This document shows, piece by piece, positions 1 to 5,880 of a stretch of 17,847 nt of DNA. The notes beneath the pieces are model-generated. The model ran no database searches, was not told the origin of the DNA, and was given only the letters and a program-made list of their open reading frames with translations. Position numbers and translations under genes: made by a program. How positions within the stretch are numbered: position 1 is the first letter of the stretch; the number at the start of each line of letters is the position of its first letter. The stretch is from assembly GCA_964347835.1 (NCBI GenBank), contig CAYFZR010000060.1, positions 1-17,847 of the forward strand, written 5' to 3'. Source of the stretch: CAYFZR01 sp964347835 [NCBI: uncultured archaeon] (GTDB taxonomy: Archaea; CAYFZR01).

Positions 1-253
1 TATTTTTTTAAACAAAAATGCTTACCTGTTTTTTAAATAATAGACTAAACCCATATCAATATTGTAAAAGGTGTCAATGGAAGAGAAAACGCGACCATTC
101 ACGAGCAAGTACTTCGGTGGCGGAAAATATTCTTTGGCGAACTAATCCAAGTATGGTGCCCAACAGATCTTAAACTATTAGCCTAACATAATCCCTACTC
201 CTTTCTCAAAATTATTTTTTTTAAATCACTTAGATCGTTAAAAAAGGATATAT

Positions 254-280
254 GTCTGACAAAAACAAAAAAGATAAATA
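254..280 (+). promoter_or_regulatory. Promoter of the 303-349 hairpin RNA
   Basis: A GTCTGACAAAAAC motif at 254-266 is followed by a TATA-like GATAAATA at 273-280, centred about 26 nt before the GAGGG that opens the hairpin. The same motif, as GTCCGACAAAAAC, stands at 13458-13470 at the same 49-nt distance from the GAGGG of the second hairpin. Identical spacing in two otherwise different intergenic regions argues for a functional promoter with an extra upstream element. The transcription start is inferred, not observed. Confidence 0.5.
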
Positions 281-302
281 GAAAATCATCATATTTATTA
301 AC

Positions 303-349
303 GAGGGTATCTGTTGTTCGATCATCCCTTAACCCTCGCAGGTGCCCTC
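303..349 (+). ncRNA. Candidate structured small RNA, copy A
   Basis: The 5' arm GAGGGTATC (303-311) pairs over nine positions with GGTGCCCTC (341-349), including two G-U pairs, and encloses a C-rich loop of 29 nt. Compared with copies at 1285-1334 and 13507-13580, the outer five pairs are constant while pairs six to eight vary and still pair (U-G, C-G or U-A; A-U or G-C; U-G, C-G or U-A). The loops of this copy and the 13507 copy share TGT, GTT and TCATCC blocks in order. A T-rich stretch follows. I see no box C/D or H/ACA signature, so the class is unknown. An alternative pairing of GAGGGT with ACCCTC at 332-337 is possible. Confidence 0.5.
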
Positions 350-619
350 ACTTTTATTAATATTGACTATGTCTTAGAAAAGATTTTCCTCGACTATTTT
401 GTCGAAAAACGAAACAAATTTGATAATTCAATTGTTTTCTCACTTAAAACTGTAGGTAAAGCTTTGTGCTAAACTCTAAGTTAAACTCTTCAATCTGGAG
501 CTAAAATATCCGCAGCTGAAAATATTCCAACATGGTGCCCTCAGTAGATACCTAGTGCCTAACTCTCAGACTTGACCTCGAACCTTACCTTAACGCCTTT
601 ATCAAAAAATACCTTAGTT

Positions 620-657
620 TTCCATGCCAAAAAGCCAGCAAGAACATATGAATTTCA
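620..657 (+). repeat. 38-nt repeat, copy 1 (decayed coding remnant)
   Basis: This segment matches 1988-2025 at 33 of 38 positions. Read in the shared frame, both copies encode FHAK(K/R)PAR(T/I)Y(E/K)F, and two of the five differences are silent, which suggests they descend from a once-coding sequence. The frame here stays open a little further (HDVPDSKTLKS) but has no recognisable start. It lies just past the 3' end of the regulator gene, on the opposite strand. I do not recognise the parent family. Confidence 0.45.
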
Positions 658-679
658 TGATGTTCCAGATTCTAAAACA

Positions 680-940
680 TTAAAATCCGTCTTTTTCTGT
701 TAAATAAGCAAGTGGATGACTCTTATTCATCTTAATAATAACTATATTCTTGTTTTCTACCAGTAAGAATCTACCTTTTTCTAATCGCTTTATTGCATCG
801 CTAACGCGAGCTTTTGATTTGCCGATTTTTCTAGATAGTTCGCTAAGGTGCAAAACATCATTTGGATTGTCCAGAAAATGTTGCACAATTCTGGTTTTAG
901 CGGTATCTCCGAATATCTCTATTAAATTAACATAAGTCAT
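680..940 (-). CDS. Winged-helix transcriptional regulator
   Basis: An 86-residue protein whose middle (about residues 15-65) reads as a winged-helix DNA-binding domain of the ArsR/MarR-like kind. It has a helix with TAKTRIVQHFLDNP, a turn, the helix pair LHLSELSRKIGKSKARVSDAIKRLEK, and a short strand with LLVENKNIVIIKM. There is no room for a large ligand domain, so it is probably a small dimeric repressor. I chose the ATG at 940 over the in-frame ATG at 955 because a GGGAGG site lies 5 nt before the former. An AT-rich box (AATTTAAATAA) lies just upstream at about 959-969. It sits alone among non-coding repeats and its target is unknown. The fold is fairly certain and the role is inferred. 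Confidence 0.7.
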   Translation of the reverse strand: MTYVNLIEIFGDTAKTRIVQHFLDNPNDVLHLSELSRKIGKSKARVSDAIKRLEKGRFLLVENKNIVIIKMNKSHPLAYLTEKDGF

Positions 941-1182
941 CTTAACCCTCCCCATCTTTTATTTAAATTTATTAATTCTTGCATTATAACTGAGTTATAT
1001 TATTTATGACTTTCGGTATAGTAAAAACAATTAAACATTACTCCAACTGATTCATATATCAACTGCTATTCTCTAATTTTGATGTTTTTAACCGTTTACT
1101 AATTGTAGACACCTGTTTTGTTTTTATAAACGCTTAGAACAAAATCGATAATTATATAAATTGCAAAAATAGCTTAGAATTA

Positions 1183-1338
1183 GGGAGGGTGAGGATGTAC
1201 CAATTTTTTACTCGAAGCTGTCCAGTTAAAGTCCATTAATCTCAGCTATCTCTATCTCCTTTCAGACTCATCCTTCCCCTTTCTGAGGGCGCCTATATCC
1301 CTGTCTTCCTCAACCCATGGAAACTGGCGCCCTCACCC
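1183..1338 (+). ncRNA. Candidate structured RNA, copy B locus
   Basis: A likely transcript of about 155 nt downstream of the TATA-like box at 1151-1160. Two strong pairings compete for the same 3' sequence. GAGGGCGCC (1285-1293) pairs perfectly with GGCGCCCTC (1326-1334), extended by T1284-A1335, around a C-rich 32-nt loop like that of copies A and C. GGGTGAGG (1187-1194) pairs perfectly with CCTCACCC (1331-1338). The two cannot form together because 1331-1334 belong to both. The inner hairpin belongs to the family by stem and loop character. The GTCYGACAAAAAC upstream motif of copies A and C is not clearly present here. Confidence 0.35.
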
Positions 1339-1423
1339 CTTCAATGTGACCATATCCCCTAGAAAAAGCGATGAGGAGCGCTAAGAAATGGCGTGGGATT
1401 TTTTCAATGGCTCGGACAATCAT

Positions 1424-1471
1424 GTGGTCTCTTGAGTCCACGACCCGGGTTCAAATCCCGGTGGCGACACC
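1424..1471 (+). other. Orphan 3' tRNA-like fragment
   Basis: A textbook T arm is present: CCGGG (1445-1449), loop TTCAAAT (1450-1456), CCCGG (1457-1461). It is followed by a seven-nucleotide acceptor-like TGGCGAC, then A and CC. Before it, GTGG-T-CTC-TT-GAG-T-CCAC (1424-1441) folds like the long variable arm of a class II (Leu or Ser) tRNA. The matching 5' acceptor strand, about GTCGCCA, does not occur in the preceding 400 nt, and no D arm or anticodon arm is visible. It is therefore probably a duplicated 3' half, as left by integrases that target tRNA genes, rather than a working tRNA. An unusual split or intron-containing gene cannot be fully excluded. Confidence 0.45.
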
Positions 1472-1568
1472 TTTTAAGATCATCATTTTTTTAGTGACTT
1501 TGCCTATCTTTACATGTTTAAAATCATCTCTTTAGATTTTTTGATATTCATGATTAACCCCTCCCTTT

Positions 1569-1769
1569 ATGGGGGAGGTTATCGTAAAGAGAAAAAAACC
1601 CCTTGATGAAATGAGCCTAGACGAACTCATCGAGGAATTAAAAGTTACAGCCGAGAGAGTTAGAAACTTAAACAAGAAAGAGAGAAGCGAAATCAGCGAA
1701 TCCCTTGATGAAGCGTTAAAAGAACTAGTTGAAAAGGCTGAGAAAATTCGAAATGGTTCAAGAATGTAG
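1569..1769 (+). CDS. Small charged helical protein, function unknown
   Basis: Sixty-six residues, rich in Glu and Lys and almost entirely predictable as helix, with heptad-like leucine spacing from about residue 12 to 60 (LDEMSLDELIEELK, then VRNLNKKE and LDEALKELVEKAEKI). No family is recognised. Similar short coiled-coil proteins act as antitoxins or small adaptors, but nothing here proves that. The ATG lies in the loop of a hairpin formed by CCTCCC (1560-1565) and GGGAGG (1573-1578), and no ribosome site precedes it, so translation may be leaderless or start at a later codon such as the ATG at 1611. Its stop codon lies inside a 15-nt repeat found again at 2561-2575. Confidence 0.45.
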   Translation: MGEVIVKRKKPLDEMSLDELIEELKVTAERVRNLNKKERSEISESLDEALKELVEKAEKIRNGSRM

Positions 1770-1779
1770 TGCCTAAAAA
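1765..1779 (+). repeat. 15-nt direct repeat, copy 1
   Basis: TGTAGTGCCTAAAAA occurs here and again, identically, at 2561-2575. Shorter relatives are TAGTGCCTAA at 553-562 and GTAGTGTCTTAAA at 2826-2838. All four lie in the gene-poor accessory stretch and none occurs in the metabolic part of the window that I noticed. They could be scars of repeated insertion or conserved 3' ends of small transcripts. Confidence 0.4.
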
Positions 1780-1887
1780 TTTTGTATTTTTTTAAAAAAA
1801 CAAGATAAAATACAAAACGATTGATAAAATCAAATTATAACGTTGTTATCGGTATCTATATAAAATCCGATGTTCTTACAAAATTAT

Positions 1888-1909
1888 GGGGAGGGAGGGA
1901 GCGCCCTCC
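1888..1909 (+). other. G-rich hairpin at a likely transcript 5' end
   Basis: Three G runs separated by single A residues (1888-1891, 1893-1895, 1897-1899) lead into GGAGGG (1894-1899), which pairs perfectly with CCCTCC (1904-1909) around the tetraloop AGCG. A TTTG follows, and then another CCCTC at 1919-1923. The GGGAGGG opening and CCCTC partners recall the RNA candidates at 303, 1183 and 13507, but the stem geometry differs, so membership of that family is uncertain. Confidence 0.35.
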
Positions 1910-1987
1910 TTTGTGACGCCCTCTATCCAAATACAGCAAAATCAGTTATTTTTATTTTTTGCTCTTAAATCGGTAATTATTCTTGGG

Positions 1988-2025
1988 TTTCATGCCAAAA
2001 GGCCTGCAAGAATATATAAATTTCA
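1988..2025 (+). repeat. 38-nt repeat, copy 2 (decayed coding remnant)
   Basis: Second copy of the segment at 620-657, with 33 of 38 positions identical. The shared reading frame gives FHAKRPARIYKF, preceded here by KSVIILG. No start codon, ribosome site or full domain accompanies it, so it is best read as the leftover of a duplicated gene or element. Confidence 0.45.
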
Positions 2026-2082
2026 AGAAATTTCAGTATTAATGATAATAATCAATAATCAAAAATATTACAGCAAGAATTG

Positions 2083-2316
2083 TCAAGTATAGTAAAAGAT
2101 AATTTTTCTAAAGAAATTTGAGACGTGTATTTTGAGGATTCCAAGACATAAGAATAAAAGGCTAAACCTAATAGATAATTGTTCCACGCCTAGTGTTTCA
2201 ACAAACGATATTGGTATAATATAGCTGCTTATAATAACTAAGACCCCTACACAAAAAAGCGCTCCAAAAAGGACATCGAGAATAATAAACATTTGTCTCA
2301 CTTCGTCTGTTTCCAT
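2083..2316 (-). CDS. Small two-helix membrane protein
   Basis: Seventy-seven residues with two hydrophobic spans, roughly residues 10-34 (IILDVLFGALFCVGVLVIIS) and 45-65 (LSIRFSLLFLCLGILKI), joined by a short loop and followed by a basic tail with RK. A short membrane hairpin is therefore likely. The start overlaps the end of the upstream membrane gene by 19 nt, so the two are probably translated together. No strong ribosome site is visible, which fits coupling to the upstream gene. No family is recognised. Such pairs can be holin-like, toxin-like or accessory subunits, but none of these is supported by a motif. Confidence 0.45.
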   Translation of the reverse strand: METDEVRQMFIILDVLFGALFCVGVLVIISSYIIPISFVETLGVEQLSIRFSLLFLCLGILKIHVSNFFRKIIFYYT

Positions 2317-2501
2317 GTTTCCATTTTAAAGGATTTAAAGATTAAATTAAAGAAAATAAACGCAATAATAATTCCATAGATACGCGGTTCACAAAAAGTT
2401 AGATTGAAAATATTGAAAGTGTTGATAATTAATGATATAATGATTCCAACTGAGGCTCCTGCAATAATGCGGTTAGTCATATTTTGTTCATAACTTTCCA
2501 T
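2298..2501 (-). CDS. Small two-helix membrane protein, first of pair
   Basis: Sixty-seven residues with two hydrophobic spans, about residues 12-33 (IIAGASVGIIISLIINTF) and 41-57 (IYGIIIAFIFFNLIF), ending in a charged tail. Its final codons overlap the start of the next membrane gene in another frame. No clear Shine-Dalgarno site precedes the ATG, so a leaderless message is possible. The family is not recognised. The matched size, membrane topology and overlap with its neighbour suggest that the two proteins work as a pair. Composition is as AT-rich as the surrounding accessory DNA. Confidence 0.45.
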   Translation of the reverse strand: MESYEQNMTNRIIAGASVGIIISLIINTFNIFNLTFCEPRIYGIIIAFIFFNLIFKSFKMETWKQTK

Positions 2502-2560
2502 GATTTAGTTTAATTCGAGATGAGATTTAAATGTTAAGCTCTTAAGCCTTACTACAGTTT

Positions 2561-2575
2561 TGTAGTGCCTAAAAA
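2561..2575 (+). repeat. 15-nt direct repeat, copy 2
   Basis: Identical to 1765-1779. Here the repeat also supplies the right arm of a small hairpin, ACTACA (2551-2556) with TGTAGT (2561-2566) around GTTT. Confidence 0.4.
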
Positions 2576-2622
2576 ATAACCCTGGGGGTAATCTCAGGTC
2601 AAGATTCGATAGGGCATGATAA

Positions 2623-2772
2623 CTAACCTTTAAGTCTGATTACAAGTTCGCCATGAATCAGTTTCCATTCTAATTTAGTACCCTTTTTTATATCAAGAGC
2701 TAGTGCAATAGCTTTAGGTATGGTTGTAGAGAATTGGCCTCCAACTTCTTGGACAGAGGTTATGTTTGACAT
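2623..2772 (-). CDS. AbrB/SpoVT-family DNA-binding protein, minimal
   Basis: A 49-residue protein, short enough to be missed by length-limited gene calling. It reads VQEVGGQFSTTIPKAIALALDIKKGTKLEW and then LIHGELVIRLKG. This is the swapped-hairpin AbrB pattern: a first strand, the S/TTIPKAIA turn, a helix, a DIKKGTKLEW segment and a closing strand. Such proteins dimerise through interleaved hairpins and bind DNA, often as antitoxins or autoregulators. The ATG at 2772 is preceded by only a weak GGTG. A T/A-rich box upstream (GATATATTAATA, about 2807-2818) may be its promoter. No toxin gene is adjacent. Divergent thiDN starts about 160 nt away, so regulation of it is possible but unproven. Confidence 0.7.
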   Translation of the reverse strand: MSNITSVQEVGGQFSTTIPKAIALALDIKKGTKLEWKLIHGELVIRLKG

Positions 2773-2932
2773 TACTTACACCAATAATAAAATAAGTAAT
2801 GAAAGTATTAATATATCTCGGTAACGTAGTGTCTTAAACTCAATATTGTATATCTACAGTTAAGTAAATATGGCTTTAACTTATCTATGGATATGCTTTA
2901 TAAAGATTATAAAAATTAAAAGGAGGCAAAGA

Positions 2933-4276
2933 ATGATTCCAAGGGGTTTAACTATAGCGGGCTCCGACAGTGGAGGAGGCGCAGGAATACAAGCGGACAT
3001 AAAAACTATGGAAAGCCTCGGCGTTTTTGCTATGAGCGTAATAACTTCTGTAACCGCTCAAAACACAAGAGGCGTCTTTAAAATACAAGATATTGAACCA
3101 AATGTCGTTAGTGCGCAGATAGATGCGGTTTTGACGGATATAGGAGTAGATGCGACAAAGACCGGCATGTTAAGCAACGAAGACATAATAAAGACCGTGG
3201 CAGGAAAGATAAAGGAGCATTCCATTGAGAAGTTGGTTGTAGATCCTGTAATGATCGCAAAGGCTGGAACCCCTCTTATAAAAGAAGAAGCGGTAAATAC
3301 CTTGATTGAAGAATTAATACCTAACGCCTATCTTTTAACTCCAAATATCGAGGAAGCAAAGGTCATAGCAGAAATGAAAATTTCTTCTGTTTCTGAATGT
3401 ATAAAAGCAGCCAGAAAGATATCGGAGTTGGGAGTTGGGAATGTACTTATAAAAGGGGGTCACTTGGCAGGAGAAGACTCATTAGATATCCTTTACAAAG
3501 ACGGGGAGATACATAAATTTAGTGAAAAAAGGATAGTTACGGATAATACACATGGAACAGGGTGCACTCTTTCTGCTGCTATAACAGCGGAGTTGGCAAA
3601 GGGAAAAGATATAGTAAACGCTGTGAAAGAAGGAAAAGATTTTGTTACAAGATCAATAAAATATTCTTTACCCTTAGGAATAGGGTATGGACCCGTATAT
3701 CATCTTGCATATCTAATAAATGAATCTCAAAGATATAAAGTCCTAACAGAGTTGAGAGAAGGAATTAAACTTCTTGAGGCGAACGATAAATTGATTGAAT
3801 TGATACCCGAAGTTGGATCAAATTTGGTGTGCGCATTACCCTACGCAATGAACGAGAGAGAAATCGCCGGAGTTGAAGGTAGAATAGTAAGACTCGGAAA
3901 CGGAGTGAAGGCTGTTTATTGTCCGTGGTTTGATGTTTCTAAGCATATGGCAAAGGCTTTGTTTGCAATGAGGAAATACACGGATGTAAGGGCGGCCATA
4001 AATATAATGTATTCAGACGAAATTATCGATATATGTAATAAAATGGGTCTGATAGTCTCAAACTTCGACAGAAAATATGAACCTGAAGAAATAAGACATG
4101 TAGAGGGCATGACAACAGTGTGGGGTATTGAATACGCTATAAGCAAGGTTGACAGAATACCGAATGTTATTTGTGACTTAGGAGATGTAGGCAAAGAAAA
4201 ATTAATAATGATTTTCTCTGATTCTGTAAGAGAAATAGTCGATAATGTAATTCATATAGCCGAAAATATAAAATAA
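2933..4276 (+). CDS. thiDN: Bifunctional HMP(-P) kinase / thiamine-phosphate synthase
   Basis: The 447-residue protein fuses two thiamine-pathway enzymes. Residues 1 to about 265 are ThiD: AGSDSGGGAGIQADIKT at 9-25 binds substrate, DPVM at 104-107, and HGTGC with the presumed catalytic Cys211. It phosphorylates hydroxymethylpyrimidine and its phosphate. Residues from about 270 to 447 are ThiN, the archaeal synthase that joins HMP-PP to thiazole phosphate (NLVCALPYA, GRIVRLG, HMAKALFAMRKY, TTVWGIEYA). This replaces bacterial-type ThiE. I start at the ATG at 2933 because GGAGG lies 6 nt before it. An in-frame ATG 63 nt upstream would add an unlikely 21-residue hydrophobic and basic leader. TATA-like boxes are at 2846-2854 and 2896-2905. 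No TPP riboswitch is visible in the short leader. Confidence 0.93.
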   Translation: MIPRGLTIAGSDSGGGAGIQADIKTMESLGVFAMSVITSVTAQNTRGVFKIQDIEPNVVSAQIDAVLTDIGVDATKTGMLSNEDIIKTVAGKIKEHSIEKLVVDPVMIAKAGTPLIKEEAVNTLIEELIPNAYLLTPNIEEAKVIAEMKISSVSECIKAARKISELGVGNVLIKGGHLAGEDSLDILYKDGEIHKFSEKRIVTDNTHGTGCTLSAAITAELAKGKDIVNAVKEGKDFVTRSIKYSLPLGIGYGPVYHLAYLINESQRYKVLTELREGIKLLEANDKLIELIPEVGSNLVCALPYAMNEREIAGVEGRIVRLGNGVKAVYCPWFDVSKHMAKALFAMRKYTDVRAAINIMYSDEIIDICNKMGLIVSNFDRKYEPEEIRHVEGMTTVWGIEYAISKVDRIPNVICDLGDVGKEKLIMIFSDSVREIVDNVIHIAENIK

Positions 4277-4328
4277 CGATAAAAATACTTCCTCTTTAAA
4301 TGTAAAGAATATATAAATGGAACCTTTC

Positions 4329-4610
4329 CTATCCACCACTCACAGCGGGGAGTATAGAGACCTCATCACCATCGCTTAATTCGGTATCAACGTATTTTAA
4401 GTGTCTGATATCTTTTCCATTCACGTATACGTTTACGAACCTCCTTGGTCTTCCTACATCATCTAAAATCCTCTCTCTAAATTCTGTACCGTATTTCTCC
4501 ACCAAAGTGTTAAATAAAGTCTTTACTGTCCTTACATCGTCTAGTTCCGTCTCTCTTTCCTTAGTTAAATCATGTAATACGGAAGAGAATCTTATCTTTA
4601 CTTTTGCCAT
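4329..4610 (-). CDS. MoaD/ThiS-like ubiquitin-fold sulfur carrier
   Basis: Ninety-three residues with the beta-grasp pattern of MoaD-type proteins: strand KVKIRFSSVLHDLT, the TVKTLFNTLVEKYG helix, FVNVYVNGKDIRHL, and an ending DGDEVSILPAVSGG. The C-terminal Gly-Gly is the site that E1-like enzymes adenylate and convert to a thiocarboxylate for molybdopterin, thiamine or amino-acid sulfur transfer, or conjugate to proteins as in archaeal SAMPs. A GAGGTGG site stands a few nt before the ATG. The gene overlaps the 3' end of the threonine synthase gene by 41 nt in another frame, so co-expression is nearly certain. Which acceptor it serves cannot be read from the sequence. A tungstopterin role for the AOR-like protein, or a role with the overlapping PLP enzyme, are the local options. 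Confidence 0.85.
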   Translation of the reverse strand: MAKVKIRFSSVLHDLTKERETELDDVRTVKTLFNTLVEKYGTEFRERILDDVGRPRRFVNVYVNGKDIRHLKYVDTELSDGDEVSILPAVSGG

Positions 4611-5841
4611 GATACCACCTCTTCTCCAAATAATCTTCGAAGGATTTTACTGTTGGATCTATTTCATATGGTTTTATGGTTTCGTTTACCACAGAATCAG
4701 TGGTTTTTAGACCACTTCCGGTTATATAACATACAATAGTTTCATCTCTATCTATGTCACCACTTTCTGATAAGGCTTTCAGACCTGCTATGGTAGTTGC
4801 AGATCCAGGCTCAGCAAAAATGCCCTCGGTTCTTGCGAGCAGTTTTATTGCATCTATGAGCTCTTTATCTTTAGCGGCATAAGCATTCCCTTTAGTTTCT
4901 TTTATGGCATCTATCGCGTAATACCCATCTGCAGGATCTCCAATCGCTAAGCTCTTTGCTATTGTGCTTGGCTTTTCAACCGGTATTATGTAATCTCTTT
5001 TTTCCACCCATGCATCTACGATAGGGCTACACCCTTTAGGCTGGGTACCGGTAAGCATCGTATGGTTTTCCTCTATTAAATCAAGTTTTTCAAGTTCTCT
5101 TAAGCCTCTGTTAATTGAGCAAAACAGCGCTCCAGAAGCCAAAGGTATAATTATTCTATCCGGCACGTTCCAGTCTAATTGTTCCACGATTTCATATGCG
5201 CTCGTTTTTGAGCCTTCCACATAGTAAGGTCTAACGTTTATGTTAACAAAGGCCCAGTTATAAATATCAGCGACTTCTGTGGCAAGCCTATTTGCATTAT
5301 CGTATGTACCTCTCACAGCGATGATATTGGGCTCGAATATCAACATCTGAACTATTTTTCCGATTTCTAAACCAGAGGGTATGAATATATACGCATCCAA
5401 ATTTGCTTTAGCAGCATGAGCAGCAAGACTTGCTGCTAAATTACCTGTAGAAGCACAACCTACTGCTTGCATGTTGAATTCTAATGCCTTTGTTACTGCG
5501 ACAGGAACTACTCTATCCTTAAAAGAGCTAGTAGGGTTTGTTGTATCGTCTTTTACATATAATTCCCTTAAACCTAATTCCTTTGCCAGATTTTTACATC
5601 TGTGTAGCGGGGTGTATCCACCGCCTAAATCTATAACTTCTTCTCTTTCTATTGGTAAAAGGAGTTTATATCTCCAAATGCTCTTCGGACCTTTCTCAAT
5701 ACTTCCTTTACTTATATTTTTTTGAATGTATTCAAAATTATAGTTAACTTCAAGTGGACCAAAACATTTGCTACATGTATTCAAGAGTTCATGGGGGAAC
5801 TCTTTTCCACATTCCCTACACTTCAATCCTATGACATGCAT
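4570..5841 (-). CDS. thrC: Threonine synthase (PLP-dependent, zinc-ribbon type)
   Basis: A 423-residue fold-type II PLP enzyme. The N terminus carries a zinc ribbon with Cys8, Cys11, Cys23 and Cys26, usual in archaeal threonine synthases. The PLP lysine is Lys108 in NPTSSFKDR, the phosphate loop follows as GCASTGNLAAS, and the late EPGSATTIAGL and YITGSGLK blocks complete the family pattern. It converts O-phosphohomoserine to threonine. The start has a GGGGGTG site at good spacing. The gene shares a short promoter region with the divergent editing-domain operon and overlaps the MoaD-like gene at its end. That overlap leaves open a related sulfur-transfer reaction, as in PLP enzymes that use thiocarboxylate carriers, but the sequence looks like an ordinary threonine synthase. 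Confidence 0.88.
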   Translation of the reverse strand: MHVIGLKCRECGKEFPHELLNTCSKCFGPLEVNYNFEYIQKNISKGSIEKGPKSIWRYKLLLPIEREEVIDLGGGYTPLHRCKNLAKELGLRELYVKDDTTNPTSSFKDRVVPVAVTKALEFNMQAVGCASTGNLAASLAAHAAKANLDAYIFIPSGLEIGKIVQMLIFEPNIIAVRGTYDNANRLATEVADIYNWAFVNINVRPYYVEGSKTSAYEIVEQLDWNVPDRIIIPLASGALFCSINRGLRELEKLDLIEENHTMLTGTQPKGCSPIVDAWVEKRDYIIPVEKPSTIAKSLAIGDPADGYYAIDAIKETKGNAYAAKDKELIDAIKLLARTEGIFAEPGSATTIAGLKALSESGDIDRDETIVCYITGSGLKTTDSVVNETIKPYEIDPTVKSFEDYLEKRWYHGKSKDKILFRIT

Positions 5842-5880
5842 TGAAACACCCCCTTAAGTTAAAAATCACTCATATTAATA

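Larger units (their letters stand above)
1..679. other. Gene-poor accessory region
   Basis: No intact gene is visible on either strand. The stretch is AT-rich and contains a candidate hairpin RNA (303-349) with its promoter, a small inverted repeat TCGAC/GTCGA (390-394 and 401-405), and what look like decayed coding remnants. Two places resemble each other loosely: GGAAAATATTC followed by ATGGTGCCC near 121-160, and TGAAAATATTC followed by ATGGTGCCC near 513-540. The piece at 620-657 recurs at 1988-2025. The pattern is that of a degraded mobile or duplicated locus, but I recognise no specific element. Confidence 0.5.
956..1568. other. Intergenic region with RNA-like structures
   Basis: No gene is supported here. 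The first half is plain AT-rich sequence. A TATA-like ATTATATAAA (1151-1160) stands about 26 nt before a purine-rich GGGAGGGTGAGG, suggesting a transcript beginning near 1183. That transcript would contain the hairpin at 1285-1334. A tRNA-like 3' end follows at 1424-1471. A short T-rich stretch follows the tRNA fragment. Confidence 0.45.
1770..2082. other. Intergenic region with promoter, hairpin and coding remnant
   Basis: After an A/T-rich run (TTTTTTTAAAAAAA near 1790-1800), a TATA-like TATCTATATAAAA (1853-1865) stands about 26 nt before a very G-rich transcript start near 1886. That G-rich segment forms a hairpin (1894-1909). Further on lies the second copy of the 38-nt repeat (1988-2025). 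An open frame of 68 codons from 1886 crosses the hairpin and the remnant, but its composition changes abruptly and I do not call it a gene. Confidence 0.45.

Noticed and set aside
388-406. TCGAC-N6-GTCGA hairpin as an independent RNA gene
   Set aside because: Five pairs with A/T flanks only, no promoter and no second copy seen.
1390-1471. Complete tRNA gene
   Set aside because: Only the T arm, the 3' acceptor strand and a variable-arm-like hairpin are present; no 5' acceptor strand matching TGGCGAC and no D or anticodon arm could be found upstream.
1886-2092. Open frame of 68 codons on the plus strand
   Set aside because: It runs through a G-rich hairpin and a decayed repeat, changes composition abruptly, has no ribosome site before its ATG and shows no domain.
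2870-2932. N-terminal extension of the ThiD-ThiN protein from the ATG at 2870
   Set aside because: The extra 21 residues are hydrophobic and basic, unlike the family, whereas the ATG at 2933 has GGAGG at ideal distance and begins the conserved ThiD sequence.
2780-2932. TPP riboswitch upstream of thiDN
   Set aside because: The probable leader is very short and none of the conserved TPP-aptamer blocks is visible.
3916-4194. Antisense open frames inside metabolic genes, here and elsewhere in the window
   Set aside because: They lie wholly within well-supported genes on the other strand, lack ribosome sites and show no recognisable domains.
4293-4308. TCTTTA-AATG-TAAAGA hairpin between convergent thiDN and the MoaD-like gene as a terminator
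   Set aside because: Only six A/T-rich pairs and no strong T run on either side; it may be chance in AT-rich sequence.
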